From contig CM057156.1 of the NCBI GenBank assembly GCA_029962745.1, forward strand, positions 26,312,421-26,376,420: a DNA stretch of 64,000 bases, in the 5' to 3' direction. A model generated the notes under the pieces. The model made no database searches and had not been told where the DNA came from. It was given only the letters and a program-made list of their open reading frames with translations. A program made the translations under genes and the position numbers. This DNA comes from Echinometra lucunter. Taxonomy: Eukaryota; Echinodermata; Echinoidea; Camarodonta; Echinometridae. Shown here piece after piece: positions 21,832 to 33,520 of the stretch (the first letter of the stretch is position 1; the number at the start of each line of letters is the position of its first letter).

Positions 21832-22623
21832 ATGGGTTGGCATCAGAAAATTCAATTTGCAATAATGTTGCTATACACCTCTGAAACCATGGCCCAGCCT
21901 ACGACAGCCGGAAGGAACTCCCAAATGTGTACCTCTCTGTCAGATAAAGGGGATATTATAGTTGATGTGGATATAGGTGGAAATGTTGATTTACCATGTG
22001 TAACTGGCACGGAATTACAAGCGGATTACATCCTAAAATGGAGGACGGAAACTGGTGATACAGTGGTGTCGTTTTCGCTAGCAGATGGCGAACTTCCAGG
22101 TCCCTCCATGAGAAGTATTTTGAAGACTGATAAAAAGAAAAAATTCACATTGCAAATTACAGCATTTGAACAAATTGATTTGGGTCAATATATCTGCGAG
22201 ATTTATTTGGGCGGCAAAATATTTTGCGAGCTTCAAAGGGTATCTATAAACATACGTTCCACTACTCCTGCATCACTATTTCCATCCTCAAGCAGAGCAG
22301 TCTCACAGTTTACCAATGGCACTGTCCGAACTAGACAATCTACGTCACGTCCTTGGCAATCAACCAAAACTTCAAAATATGGAGCAAGGTCTATCACATA
22401 TACCAGTGCAACAGAAAAGGCACTACACGAAGGCGGTAATGGGTCTCACATTACAGCTTACAAATTTTTTACAACATTTCTTCCATCGTCTCTCGCTAGT
22501 TTTGTCGTCGTCGGTTCGGGCCTTCTATTTTTCGTCTGCAGAAAATGTAGGAGGTCAATCAACCTGGTCAAGGGTAATGCTTCAGAATATCCGGCCGACC
22601 GAGATGCCTGTCGGGTTACATAA
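21832..22623 (+). CDS. A1: single-exon IgV membrane protein
   Basis: A 263-residue type I protein from MGW. An upstream ATG at 21790 is in frame but would push the signal peptide 14 residues inward. Residues 1-21 are the signal peptide (IQFAIMLLY core, TMA end). One IgV domain follows: Cys56, Trp70 (LKW), DLGQYIC ending Cys122. A second Cys pair (Cys33 in MCTSL, Cys132 in KIFCEL) has the same spacing to the canonical cysteines as in family B. A ~75-residue Ser/Thr/Pro-rich stalk leads to a helix at about 214-235 (LASFVVVGSGLLFFV), a basic stop-transfer CRKCRR and a 20-residue tail without tyrosine motifs. The tail is 13 residues longer than in A2 because the stop TAA is TCA here. There is no charged residue in the helix to dock an adaptor. 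Likely a surface recognition or decoy receptor; the ligand is unknown. Confidence 0.8.
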   Translation: MGWHQKIQFAIMLLYTSETMAQPTTAGRNSQMCTSLSDKGDIIVDVDIGGNVDLPCVTGTELQADYILKWRTETGDTVVSFSLADGELPGPSMRSILKTDKKKKFTLQITAFEQIDLGQYICEIYLGGKIFCELQRVSINIRSTTPASLFPSSSRAVSQFTNGTVRTRQSTSRPWQSTKTSKYGARSITYTSATEKALHEGGNGSHITAYKFFTTFLPSSLASFVVVGSGLLFFVCRKCRRSINLVKGNASEYPADRDACRVT

Positions 22624-23959
22624 ATCAGGGATTTTATTCAAGAGCTGACAACCCTTGTACGATTGCAACCAAGCATGCTCTGGGACTGAACGTGGTGAAG
22701 GTGAGAATAGCGGAATCAAAAGAATTTGCAGACGTCGATGGACAATAACCATGACTGCAGATACCTTGACATGACATGATAATCAAGAGACTTGCATTAT
22801 AACCTTAACGAAATAGCCTCTCGATTTGGCTTTTATCAACATTATCATTACTGTTTTTGTTATTATTCTTATCATAATTATTATTGTTGTTTGTGTTATT
22901 ATTGTTGTTGGTGTTATTATCAATATCATTACATAACATGTTTATGAAGTTTGCCCCCTCCCCCTTAATTGGCAGTTGACAAAATCTCAACTAAATATTG
23001 CAAAATACTTTCAAGAAATTGTCATACTTGTGGATATTCCAGCTTCCCCTCTATCACCCCCCCCCCCCCGCCCCAAAAGAAAACACTTAAATGATAAAAA
23101 ATACAAATACTTGTAACAAGATAAAAATATAAATAGAGAAATATGAAATTATGAGCAAAAGTAACTTTTGTGCAAGGTCCAAAAGTCGCTGTGGACAACA
23201 ATTAGTATATTTTGTTCAGATTGGCATCAGCGCAGCTGGAAGCAGTGTGAACGGTGAAGGCTTATGAAATTGAATATTCTGAGGTATTTCTGACAATTCA
23301 TGAATGGAAATTCTCTTGTGTTTGTTTTCTGACGTACATCAACATGTCATGGTTGAGTGAGCGACTGAATAATGTATCGATTGTTTTGAAATGTTAAGAT
23401 TTCTAGTAAGTTTCAACATTCCAGCTGGCGTAATTTAGATTAAAAAAAAAAAAAAAAAACATGTCAGCTCGTAATCACGCATTAGATCGATTAGTCTAAA
23501 GTAAATAAAGGCACACATCTAATTTTCGACATGCCGGGTAACATGGCGTCAAAGTGGTTAATTGATCTTAAAGGAAATGGGACTGGAATGTTATGAGGTA
23601 CTTAAATCATGTTAATACTTTGCAATTACATTTATCAGTGCAAAGTTCTAAGAGTGTTTGACATACATTTGTATTACTGTGGGGCGTATTGCAGTGCATG
23701 ATTGTTGTATTGCAGTTTATAACTTATGTATGTATTTTCAAGCCCCCCCCCCCCAAAAAAAAAAAAAAACCCAAAAGAAATATCAACAACAACAAAACGA
23801 ATTTCAGCCTCACGTACTGGCTTTGTTTCTTAGAAGTTTTACAGGGTAGCACTTCCACAGCACTGGTTTTCACGATGGCCGCCCTGTCACCATACATTGT
23901 CAAAGCAGATTTTTTTTCCCCCGGACGAGGAATTTATTATATAAAACAACTCAATAATA
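22624..23959. other. 3' flank of A1
   Basis: Non-coding. Contains TTATTATTGTTGTT-type repeats (22850-22925), C-run and A-run at about 23060-23075 and 23440-23458, then a C(n)A(n) tract at about 23744-23770. The same landmarks follow A2 and A3. Confidence 0.6.
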
Positions 23960-24279
23960 TTACAACACACTTGACCTGCCTTGCTTGAATGTGCGAGCGA
24001 GCGTAGCGAGGGAGCTTTGGAAAGATAATGTATAGACAAAATATCCTCATTGTTAAATTGTTTTAGGAGAACCGTTCCTTCTAACAATTTGTGGGAGGTG
24101 TTGTGTCCTTCCCGTTTCCTGCTCCGCTGCCTCATAAGGTAATGGTATCAATCAGCATGATCAGAAGAAAACCTGTTGTTATTATCATGCAGCCTCTCTG
24201 ATTATTTCGAGCCATCGGTAAATGGCTCTTTCAAAGACTTTATGAAGCTGACTGGAGGTGAAGAAAGAAATTTAAAAGA

Positions 24280-25025
24280 AGGGGAAATTGCTTACGGGGG
24301 AAAAGGGCGTTCATAGATTTTAAAAGGTCGATGTATAAGATTTAAAGGGGCACTTATCAGAAGGAGTATTGTACTTTTTGAAACGAAATGGGAATGTCGG
24401 GAAATAGGTACTTTTGAAATCGAACGGGGCACTCATCAGGAGTGAAATGGGACACTTTAGATTCGAAGGGACATTTATCATGATGAGAGATGACACATAC
24501 TAGGAAGGGAAAGGGGCACTTACAGGAAATCGAATGGGAATTTATCAAATTCAAAAGGGGCACTCGCCCGAATGCAAAAGCCAGGGCACTATCAGAAAAC
24601 AACAGGGGCGCTTATTCACTCATCTCATATCAACATATGGAGAAAATGGACTTGCGAGAAAGGAGCACATTGGAAAAGGGACACTTGGAATTAAATGAGG
24701 GCAAGAATTATATTCCGAATAGAACACTTATCGGAGGTGAAAAGGGTCAGTCAAAAGATGCACTAATCTTATAAGGAACAATTTTATTTAAAATGTAAAA
24801 GGCGCTGCCAAGCACTTCTCGGAAGAGAACAGGGCGTTATAAAAAGGAAAAGTGCACTAATGCAGCATGACATAACTTTTTAGAAGGGCTATTGAACCTG
24901 AAACGAAAAAAATGACACTTATTAGAAGCCAAAGGGGCATTTATTGACAAAGAAAACGGGTCCTTCTAAGAAGGAAAAATGTTCAGAGGCATTTTTTGTG
25001 GGTAAAAGGAGCACTTTTGGGAGCT
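24280..25025. repeat. Degenerate minisatellite, unit A2
   Basis: Same GGGGCACTT-cored imperfect repeats as at 19060, with small deletions, including loss of one stretch near 24740-24760. It ends at a C-run near 25050. A GT microsatellite follows at 25211-25250. Confidence 0.6.
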
Positions 25026-25205
25026 TCAAAATGTGGAAGAACCCCCTGCCCCCCCCCCCCGCAGCATTAGGTGGGGGCGGGCGTCAACATAATTAAGAGG
25101 GTCATTTTTGTGTGATTTGGCTTTTTGTTTATTTTCAAATCTAAAAAAAAAAATCATTCTTCTGTTGCATTTCCAGCTTGGAGAAACTGATGAAGGTTTC
25201 TTTCT

Positions 25206-25242
<37 letters not shown>

Positions 25243-25921
25243 GTGTGTGTTCAAGCGGACCCTGCTGGCCAGCGGGAGGGGGGTTTTTTTCGAACCCCCC
25301 CCCCCCCCCCCCCCCCCCCCCGTTACGGGCCTGGATGATGATGATGGAATTTTGAAATTCTTATGTCAAGATGAGTATTATCGCAATCTAAAATTGATAG
25401 AATTCTTTGGGTTTAGAGGTGATATGAAGCGTAAAATATTAAACTGAAAAATATACAGAGTACTTCCTTTTGTCAATGGACAGCAGTCGAGCAGGCCTAA
25501 AAGCGAAAGAAACGGAAAGGAGACAAGAAGATAAAGAGCTTGAGACATGTCAATTATGAAAGTAAATGTGCATTTTAATCATTCACCGAAAGCATGAATA
25601 AGCTTATTACAAGTACGAAATTTATAATGGTTAAGTAGAGTTAAGACTTGGCCATGCTTGCAGAGTGAATAATCGTGATGACTACCAAAGTTTGGATAAG
25701 CTTGATGGAATTGTTTTGTTCTTATGGATTTTATAATATCTTATAACGAATAATATGATAAATATATTCACAAGTCAAACAACAGTACAATGCAGCTATT
25801 ATGTGGATATTCAACCATAACCCTCCCCAAACCCCCTAACAAACAAACAAACAAACAAACAAACAAGCAAACAAATAAAGAAACAAACAAACGAACCAAC
25901 AAAGGTATGTACGATGCTTAA

Positions 25922-26409
25922 AGGCATTGGCTAACATTGTTATGATTTTAAAAAATCTCATTTTGTTAACTTTAAAATGGGATAAACATTAGGGTTATAG
26001 TGTAAAAATACCATTGTGAAAGTTTCAGAGCATAATATCCACGGGAAGTATTTTTAAATATTAGAAATGTGAACCAATGTTTGAAAAATATACGAGGGTC
26101 GGTTGCATAGACCCAACGTAAGGAGTGCGCATGTGCACTTGACTCAACGGACCGCACTGTGTGTATTGACGTATCACGCGACGGAAGGCAAGTAACGGTA
26201 TTTTTGAATTCGCGCAAACGGTCCTCTTAGCTCAGTGTCTCTCGAGACGAAAGCTAATGAAATCGCGGTTTGCGTCTAACTTACAGCTTTTCCTTCCAAA
26301 TTATGGTTGGTTTCAGGGTTTTTGAGTATAAATACAAGTACTCATACACATGTTTCATCTTAGTTTGAGAATTTTTTAAATCAGCTGCTCACAAAGTTAG
26401 CCAATGCCT
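25922..26409. mobile_element. TTAA-flanked MITE, family 2, young copy
   Basis: A 488-bp insertion with perfect 14-bp inverted ends (AGGCATTGGCTAAC) between TTAA at 25918-25921 and 26410-26413. The empty site is visible in both sister units (GATGCTTAATGC at about 20640 and 31573), so insertion postdates the triplication. No coding capacity. An older copy lies at 39841-40330. Confidence 0.95.
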
Positions 26410-26572
26410 TTAATGCTTTGGCATAGGCCCTTCGTTACAATCTTTATGAGTACGATAACCATAGTCTAGGAAATATCCATAAGTATAAATCTTTGATTAT
26501 TTTATTTGCCCTATTAATCGGTTTTTGATGTTTCATTTGTTGGGTATCCTCTTGGACAGCCTTGTTTTTCAG

Positions 26573-26774
26573 GCAAACCAATTCAAAATCTAATCAAATC
26601 AAATTTCAAGACGAAGACGAAAAGACTATTGGAAGCCTAAGCTCATTTAATGAAGAACATAGTAAACCAAAAAGTAAAAATCGGAGCGTTCCAGGAAACC
26701 GAAAGCAGTATGTAATATTTTTAAGTACAGCGTCAACAACAGTGGAAGAAGATCAAAAAATGAGATCATCGTGA
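26573..26774 (+). CDS. Candidate small 3' exon, A2 copy
   Basis: An open frame after a strong acceptor tract (CTTGTTTTTCAG), about 67 codons, reading QTNSKSNQIKFQDEDEKTIG and ending QYVIFLSTASTTVEEDQKMR. It is polar and acidic with one YxxF-type site, like a cytoplasmic tail. The frame is kept in unit A3 and, apart from one stop, in A1. No upstream exon, donor or partner gene could be identified, and its phase does not match a splice from the IgV ORF. It could equally be the fossil of a duplicated gene end. Confidence 0.3.
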
Positions 26775-27591
26775 CGAATATGGTCAGGAATTATTATCCA
26801 TCACAACAGAATAGAAAGAGAAAGGCGTCATCAAGAATTCAAATCACATTTATTATAGCTGAAATACAGTTCGGGGAATTCCGCTCAAAGGGTATTTCTT
26901 AATTTCTAATTTTCAAGGGATAAAATGCAAAGTCATGACTTTAACGTACTCTTAAATATTAATATGAATATTCAATTAGGAAATTGCAGCAACGAGACGA
27001 GAGGTAGAATGAAAAGCCTGTCCTGGCAGAGGATGAGAATTTTAACGCGCATTAGGTGTTTGTAAGACAACCGAGCTACTATTCCGCATGATTAGTGTGC
27101 CCAGCCTACGATTCTCGGAAGTACTGAAGTTGGGCGAGTTAGACACGACTCTAACCTCAACTAATTAAGGGCTTCGCTCCAGATTTGAATTCATGAGAAA
27201 TCGTGAGCAGAATAAAAACATTTCTGGCAAACACAGTGAATGATACAATTTGAACAACCTAAAGGCCGTAATGAAAGTTCATTGCTAGAGCCTCTTTACT
27301 GTATTGATACTATAGTGTTCTTTGATGAACGCATGACTTGACTCGGTGAAAGTGAAATGTTTTCCAGAGGTTCACGCTAAAAGATAATCACGTGAAGGAT
27401 AGACAATATTAAACTAGTTTTAATTGTGATTGAAGACCTCCAAAGATTGATCAGTATACATTTGTATACTAGCAGTCCTAAAAACGCTATTATGATTTCA
27501 TGACAATAGGTTTTATTTTACTGTAAATACGGTGACGGTCAACACATTTATGTCTCAATTTCCTCGGAACATATTAGCAAACGACACAACA

Positions 27592-28344
27592 ATGGGTTGG
27601 CATCAGAAAATTCAATTTGCAATAATGTTGCTATACACCTCTGAAACCATGGCCCAGTCTACGACAGCCGGATGGAACTCCCAAATGTGTACCTCTCTAT
27701 CACATAAAGGGGATATTATAGTTGATGTGGATATAGGTGGAAATGTTGATTTACCATGTGTAACTGGCACGGAATTACAAGCGGATTACATCCTAAAATG
27801 GAGGACGGAAACTGGTGATACAGTGGTGTCGTTTTCGCTAGTAGATGGCGAACTTCCAAGTCCCTCCATGAGAAGTATTTTGAAGACTGATAAAAAGAAA
27901 AAATTCACATTGCAAATTACGACATTTGAAAAAAATGATTTGGGCCAATATATCTGCGAGATTTATTTGGGCAGTAAGATATTTTGCGAGCTTCAAAGGG
28001 TATCTATAAACATACGTTCCACTACTCCTGCATCACTATTTCCATCCTCAAGCAGAGCAGTCTCACAGTCCACCAATGGCACTGTCCCACCTAGACAGTC
28101 TACGTCACCTCCTTGGCAATCAACCAAAACTTCGAAATATGGAGCAAGGTCTATCACATATACCAGTGCAACAGAAAAGGCACTACGCGAAGGCGGTAAA
28201 GGGTCTCACATTACAGCTTACAAAGTTTTTACAACACTTCTTCCATCGTCTCTCGCTGGTTCTGTCGTCGTCGGTTCGGGCCTTCTACTTTTCGTCTGCA
28301 GAAAATGTAAGAGGTCAGTCAACCTGGCCAAGGGTAATGTTTAA
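27592..28344 (+). CDS. A2: single-exon IgV membrane protein
   Basis: A 250-residue paralogue of A1, from the same MGW start, with the same signal peptide, V domain (Cys, LKW, DLGQYIC), the second Cys pair (MCTSL and KIFCEL), stalk, helix and CRKCKR stop-transfer. It ends at TAA directly after KGNV, so its tail is only about 7 residues past the basic block. It differs from A1 at scattered sites in the E-F region (TTFEKNDLGQ for TAFEQIDLGQ) and in the stalk (PPRQSTSPP for RTRQSTSRP), many of them amino-acid changing. It is the copy with no visible defect. Confidence 0.8.
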   Translation: MGWHQKIQFAIMLLYTSETMAQSTTAGWNSQMCTSLSHKGDIIVDVDIGGNVDLPCVTGTELQADYILKWRTETGDTVVSFSLVDGELPSPSMRSILKTDKKKKFTLQITTFEKNDLGQYICEIYLGSKIFCELQRVSINIRSTTPASLFPSSSRAVSQSTNGTVPPRQSTSPPWQSTKTSKYGARSITYTSATEKALREGGKGSHITAYKVFTTLLPSSLAGSVVVGSGLLLFVCRKCKRSVNLAKGNV

Positions 28345-29676
28345 GAATATCCGGCTAACCGAGATGCCTGTCGAGTTACATAAATCAGGGACTTTATTCA
28401 AGATTTGACAACCCTTGTACGATTGCAACCAAGCATGCTCTGGGAAACATGCTGAAGGTGAGACTACCATAATCAAAAGAATTTGCAGACGTCGATGGAC
28501 AATAACCATGACTGCAGATACCGTGACATGACATGATAATCCAAGAGACTTGCATTATTATAGCCATCTTAACGAAATAACCTCTCGGTTTGGCTTTAAT
28601 CAACATTATCATTACTGTTGTTGTTGTTATTCTTATCATAATAATTATTGTTGTTGGTGTTTTTATCAATATCCTTACATAAATGTTTATGAAGTTTGCC
28701 CCCATCCCCTTAATTTCAACTAAATATTCCAAAATACGTTTATGAAATTGTCATACTTGTTGATATCCCAACTTCTCCTCTATCAAGTCCCCCTCCCCCC
28801 AAAAGAGAATACTTAAATGATAAAAAATACAAATACTTATAACAAGATAAAAATATAAATAGAGAAATATGAAAATATGAGCAAAATTAACTTTTGTGCA
28901 AGGTCCAAAAGACGTTGTTGACAACAATTAGTATATTTTGTTCAGATTGGCATCAGCGCAGCTGAAAACAGTGTGAACGGTGAAGGCTTATGAATATATT
29001 CTGGGGTATTTCTGACAATTCATGAATGGAACTTCTCTTGTGTTTGTTTTCTGACGTACATCAAGATGACATGGTTGAGTGAGCGACTGAATAATGTGTC
29101 GATTGTTTTGAAATGTTAGGATTTCTAGTAAGTTTCAACATTCCAGCTGGCGTAATTTAGATGTCTGAAAAAAAAAACATGTGAGCACGTAGTCACGCAA
29201 TAGATCAATTAGTCTAAAGTAAATAAAGGCACACATCTAATTTTCGACATGCCGGGTAACATGGCGTCAAAGTGGTTAATTGATCTTGAAGGAAATGGGA
29301 CTGAAATGTTTTGAGGTAATTTAATACTTTGCAATTACATTTATGAGCGCAAAGTTCTAAGAGTATTTGACATACATTTGTACTACTGTGGGGCGTATTG
29401 CAGGTCATGATTGTTGTATTGCAGTTTATAACTTATGTACGTATTTTCAAGCCCCCCCCCCCCCCCAAAAAAAAAAAAAAAAAAAAAAAATCAAAAGAAA
29501 TATCAACAACAAGAAAAAGAATTTCAGCCTCATTGGCTTTGTTTCTTAGAAGTTTTACAGGGTAGCACTTCCACAGCACTGGTTTTCATGATGGCCGCCC
29601 TGTCACCATACATTATCAAAGCAGATTTTTTTTTCCCCCGGACGAGGAATTTATTATATAAAACAACTCAATGATA
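28345..29676. other. 3' flank of A2
   Basis: Non-coding, colinear with 22624-23959: GTT-rich repeat near 28615-28660, C-run near 28790, C(n)A(n) tract at about 29452-29490. No additional gene. Confidence 0.6.
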
Positions 29677-29984
29677 TTACAACACACTTGACCTGCCTTG
29701 CTTGAATGTGCGAGCGAGCATAGCGAGCGAGCTTTGGAAAGATAATGTAGAGACAAAATATCCTTATTGTTAAATTGTTTTAGGAGAACCGTTCCTTATA
29801 ACTATTTGTGGAAGGTGCTGTGTCCTTCTCGTTTCCTGCTCCGCTGCCTCATAAGGTAATGGTATCAATCAGGATGATCAGAAGAAAACATGTTGTTATT
29901 ATTATGCAGCCTCTCTGATTATTTCGAGCCATCGGTAATTGGCTCTTTCAAAGACTTTATGAGGCTAACCTGAGGTGAAAAGAG

Positions 29985-30745
29985 AAATTTAAAGGAAGGG
30001 GAAATTGCTTATGGGAAAAAGGACGTTCATAGATTTTAAAAGGTCGATGTATCAGATTTAAAGGGGCACTTATCAGAAGGAGTATTGTACTTTTTGAAAC
30101 GAAATGGAATGTCGGGAAATAGGTACTTTTGAAATCGAACGGGTCACTCATCAGGAATGAACTGGGACTCTTTAGATTCGAAGAGACATTTATTATGATG
30201 AGAGATGACACATACTAAGGAAGGGCAAGGGGCATTTACAGGAAATCGAATGGGAATTTATCAAATTCGAAAAGGGGCACTCGCCCGAATGCAAAAGCCA
30301 GGGCACTATCAGAAAACAACAGGGGCGCTTATTGCACTCATCTCATATCAACAGATGGAGAAAATGGGCTTGCGAGAAAGGAGCACATTGGAGAAGGGGC
30401 ACTTAGAATTAAATGAGGGCAGGTATCATATTCCGAATAGAAACTTATCGGAAGTGAAAAGGGGTCAGTCAAAAGTTGCACTAATTTCATTTAAAATGTA
30501 AAAGGCGCTGCCAAGCACTTCTCGAAAGAGAACAGGGCGTTATCAAAAGGAAAAGTGCACTAATGCGGCATGAAGTAACTTTTTAGTAGGGCTATTGAAC
30601 CTGAAACAAAAAATGACACTTATTGGAAGGTAAAAGGGCATTTATTGACAAAGAAAACGGGTCCTTCTAAGAAGGAAAAATGTTCACTGAATAGATTTTA
30701 AAGAGGCATTTTTTGTGGGTAAAAGGCGCACTTTGGGAGCTTCAA
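29985..30745. repeat. Degenerate minisatellite, unit A3
   Basis: Third copy of the GGGGCACTT-cored imperfect repeats, ending at a short C-run near 30765; a long G-run follows near 30950-30966. Confidence 0.6.
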
Positions 30746-31748
30746 AATGTGGGAGAACCCCTGCCCCCCCCCATCAGTAGACGGGGGAGGGCGTCAACAT
30801 AATTAGGAGGGTTATTTTGTGCGGATTTGGATTCTTGTTTATTTTCAAATATAACAAAATCACTCTTCTGTTGCATTTGCAGCTTGGAGAAACTGATGAA
30901 GGTTTCTTTCTCTTTTTTCTTGTTCAAGCGGACCCTGCTGGCCAGCGGGAGGGGGGGGGGGGGGGGCGGGGGATTCGTTCCCCTCTCTCGTTACGGGCCT
31001 GGATGATGATGATCATATTCTGAAATTCTTATGTCAAGATGAGTATTAACGAAATCTAAAATTGATAGTATTCTTTGGGTTTAGAGGTGATATGAAGCGT
31101 AAAAGACAAAACTGAAAAAAAACAAACAAATAGAGAATACTTCCTTTTGTCATTAGACGGCAGTCGAGCAGGCTTCAAAGCGAAAGAAACGGAAAGGAGA
31201 CAGGAAGATAAAGAGCTTGATATATGTCAATTATGAAAGTAAATGTGCATTTTAATCATTCACCGAAAGCAGAAAGTAATCTTTCATGAATAAGCTGATA
31301 ACAAGTACGAAATCTATAATGGTTAAGTAGAGTTAAGACTTGGCATGTTTGGAGAGTGCATAATCATGACGACTACCAGAGTTTGGATAAGCTTGATGGA
31401 ATTGTTTTGTTTTAATGGATTTTATATATCCTTTAACGAATAATATGATAAATATATTCACAAGTCAAACAGCAGTACAATGCAGCTATTATGTGATTAT
31501 TCAACCATAACCCTCCCCAAACCCCTAACAAACAAACAAGCAAACAAACAAACAAACCAACAAAGGTATGTACGATGCTTAATGCTTTGGCATAGGGCCC
31601 TTTGTTACAATCTTTATGAGCACGTTAAGCATAGTCTAGGAAATATCCATGAGTAAGTATAAATCTTAGATTATTTTGTTTGCCCTATTAATCGGTTTTT
31701 TATGTTTCATTTGTTGGGTATCCTCTTGGACAGCTTTTTTTTTTTCAG

Positions 31749-31935
31749 GAAAACGAATTCAAAATCAAATCAAATCAAATTTCAAGACGAAGACGAAAAG
31801 ACTATTGGATACCTAACCTCATTCAGTGAAGAACAGAGTAAACCAAAAAGTAAAAATCGGAGCGTCCTAGGAAACCGAAAGCAGTATGTGATATTTTTAA
31901 GTACAGCATCAACAATAGTGGAAGAAGATCAATAA
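31749..31935 (+). CDS. Candidate small 3' exon, A3 copy
   Basis: Third copy of the sequence at 26573, after TTTTTTTCAG. The frame stays open through NRKQYVIFLSTASTIVEEDQ and stops at TAA, five codons before the A2 stop. Frame retention in two of three copies is the only argument that it codes. Confidence 0.3.
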
Positions 31936-32767
31936 ATGAGATGATCATGACGAATATGATCAGGAATTATTATCCATCACAACAGAATATAAAAAGAAAG
32001 GCGTCATCAAGAATTCAAATCACATTTATTAAAGCTGAAATACAGTTCGGGGAATTCTCAAAGGATATTTCTTAATTTTTAATTTTCAAGGGATAAAATG
32101 CAAAGAAATGGCTTTAACGTACTCTTAAATATTAATACAAATATTCAATTAGGAAATTGTTCCAACGAGACGAGAGGTAGAATGAAAAGTCTGTCCTGGC
32201 AGAGGATGTGAATTCTAACGCGCATTAGGTGTTTGGTAGACAACCGAGCAACTATTTTGCATGATTAGTGTGCCCAGCCTAAGATTCTCAGAAGTACTGA
32301 AGTTGGGCGAGTTAGAACACAACTCTAACTTCAACTAAGCGCTTCGCTCCAGATTTGAATTCATCAGAAATCGTGACCAGAATGTAAACATTTCTGGAAA
32401 ACACACTGAATGATACAATTTGAACAACCTTAAGGCCATAATGAAAGTTCATTGATAGAGCACCTTTAATGTATTGATACTATAGTGTTCTTTGATGAAC
32501 GCATGAATTCAGTGAAAGTGAAATATTTTCCAGAGGCTCCCGCTAAAAGACAATCACGTGAAGGTTAAACAATATTAATCTAGCTTCTAATTGTAGATTG
32601 AAGGCCTTCAAAGATTGATCAGTATACATTGGTATACTAGCAGTCCTAAAAACGCTATTATGATTTCATGACAGTAGGTTCTATCTGTTTATTGTACTGT
32701 AAATATGGCGACGGCCAACACATTTCTGTCTCAATTTCCTCGGAACATAATAGCAAACGACATGACA

Positions 32768-33520
32768 ATGGGTTGGCATCAGAAAATTCAACTTGCAATA
32801 ATGTTGCTAAGCACCTCTGAAACCATGGCCCAGCTTACGACAGCCGGATGGAACTCCCAACTTTGTATCTCTCTATCAGATAAAGGGGATATTATAGTTG
32901 ATGTGGATATAGGTGGAAGTGTTGATTTACCATGTGTAACTGGCACGGAATTACAAGCGGATTACATCCTAAAATGGAGGATGGAAACTGGTGATACAGT
33001 AGTGTCGTTTTCGCTAGTAGATGGCGAACTTCCAAGTCCCTCCATGAGAAGTATTTTGAAGACTGATAAAAAGAAAAATTTCACATTGCAAATTACGACA
33101 TTTGAAAAAAATGATTTGGGCCAATATATCTGCGAGATTTATTTGGGCAGCAAGATATTTCGCGAGCTTCAAAGGGTATCTATAAACATACGTTCCACTA
33201 CTCCTGCATCACTATTTCCATCCTCAAGCAGAGCAGTCTCACAGTTTACCAATGGCACTGTCCCACCTAGACAGTCTATGTCACCTCCTTGGCAATCAAC
33301 CAAAACTTCAAAATACGGAGTAAGGTCTATCACTTATACCAGTGCAACAAAAAAGGCACTACACGAAGGCGGTAATGGGTCTCACATTACAGCTTACAAA
33401 GTTTTTACAACACTTCTTCCATCGTCTCTCGCTGGTTCTGTCGTCGTCGGTTAGGGCCTTCTATTTTTCGTCTGCAGAAAATGTAGGAGGTCAGTCAACC
33501 TGGTCAAGGCTAATGCTTAA
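32768..33520 (+). pseudogene. A3: IgV membrane protein with stop in the membrane helix
   Basis: Same gene as A1/A2; a further in-frame ATG exists at 32705, where A1 and A2 have no ATG. TCG has become TAG (33452-33454) in the middle of the helix, after SLAGSVVVG. Reading on past it, the frame is intact through the basic block to TAA at 33518-33520. A second defect is Cys to Arg in the extra G-strand cysteine (KIFRELQ for KIFCELQ), while its partner (QLCISL) is kept. A MITE has inserted at the TTAA overlapping the original stop codon. The truncated product would keep signal peptide, V domain and stalk but only a half helix, so it would be secreted or unstable; pseudogene is the safer call. Confidence 0.8.

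Larger units (their letters stand above)
18741..23959 (+). repeat. Tandem unit A1 (first of three)
   Basis: Starts at TTACAACACACTTGACCTG and is repeated from 23960 and 29677. The unit has a GCGAGC mirror motif, a degenerate minisatellite, a C-run with CGGACCCTGCTGGCCAGCGG, a candidate small exon, the IgV ORF and a GTT/ATT-rich tail. Period 5219 bp. Colinearity is complete, with scattered substitutions and small indels. Confidence 0.9.
23960..29676 (+). repeat. Tandem unit A2 (second of three)
   Basis: Colinear with unit A1. It is 5717 bp long; removing the 488-bp MITE at 25922 and its 4-bp target duplication gives about 5225 bp, the same as A1. Confidence 0.9.

Noticed and set aside
22560..26774. 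Splicing of A1 (AAGG/GTAATG) into the mini-exon of the next unit
   Set aside because: The junction would be phase 1 while the conserved frame of the mini-exon needs phase 2; A3 also lacks the GT.
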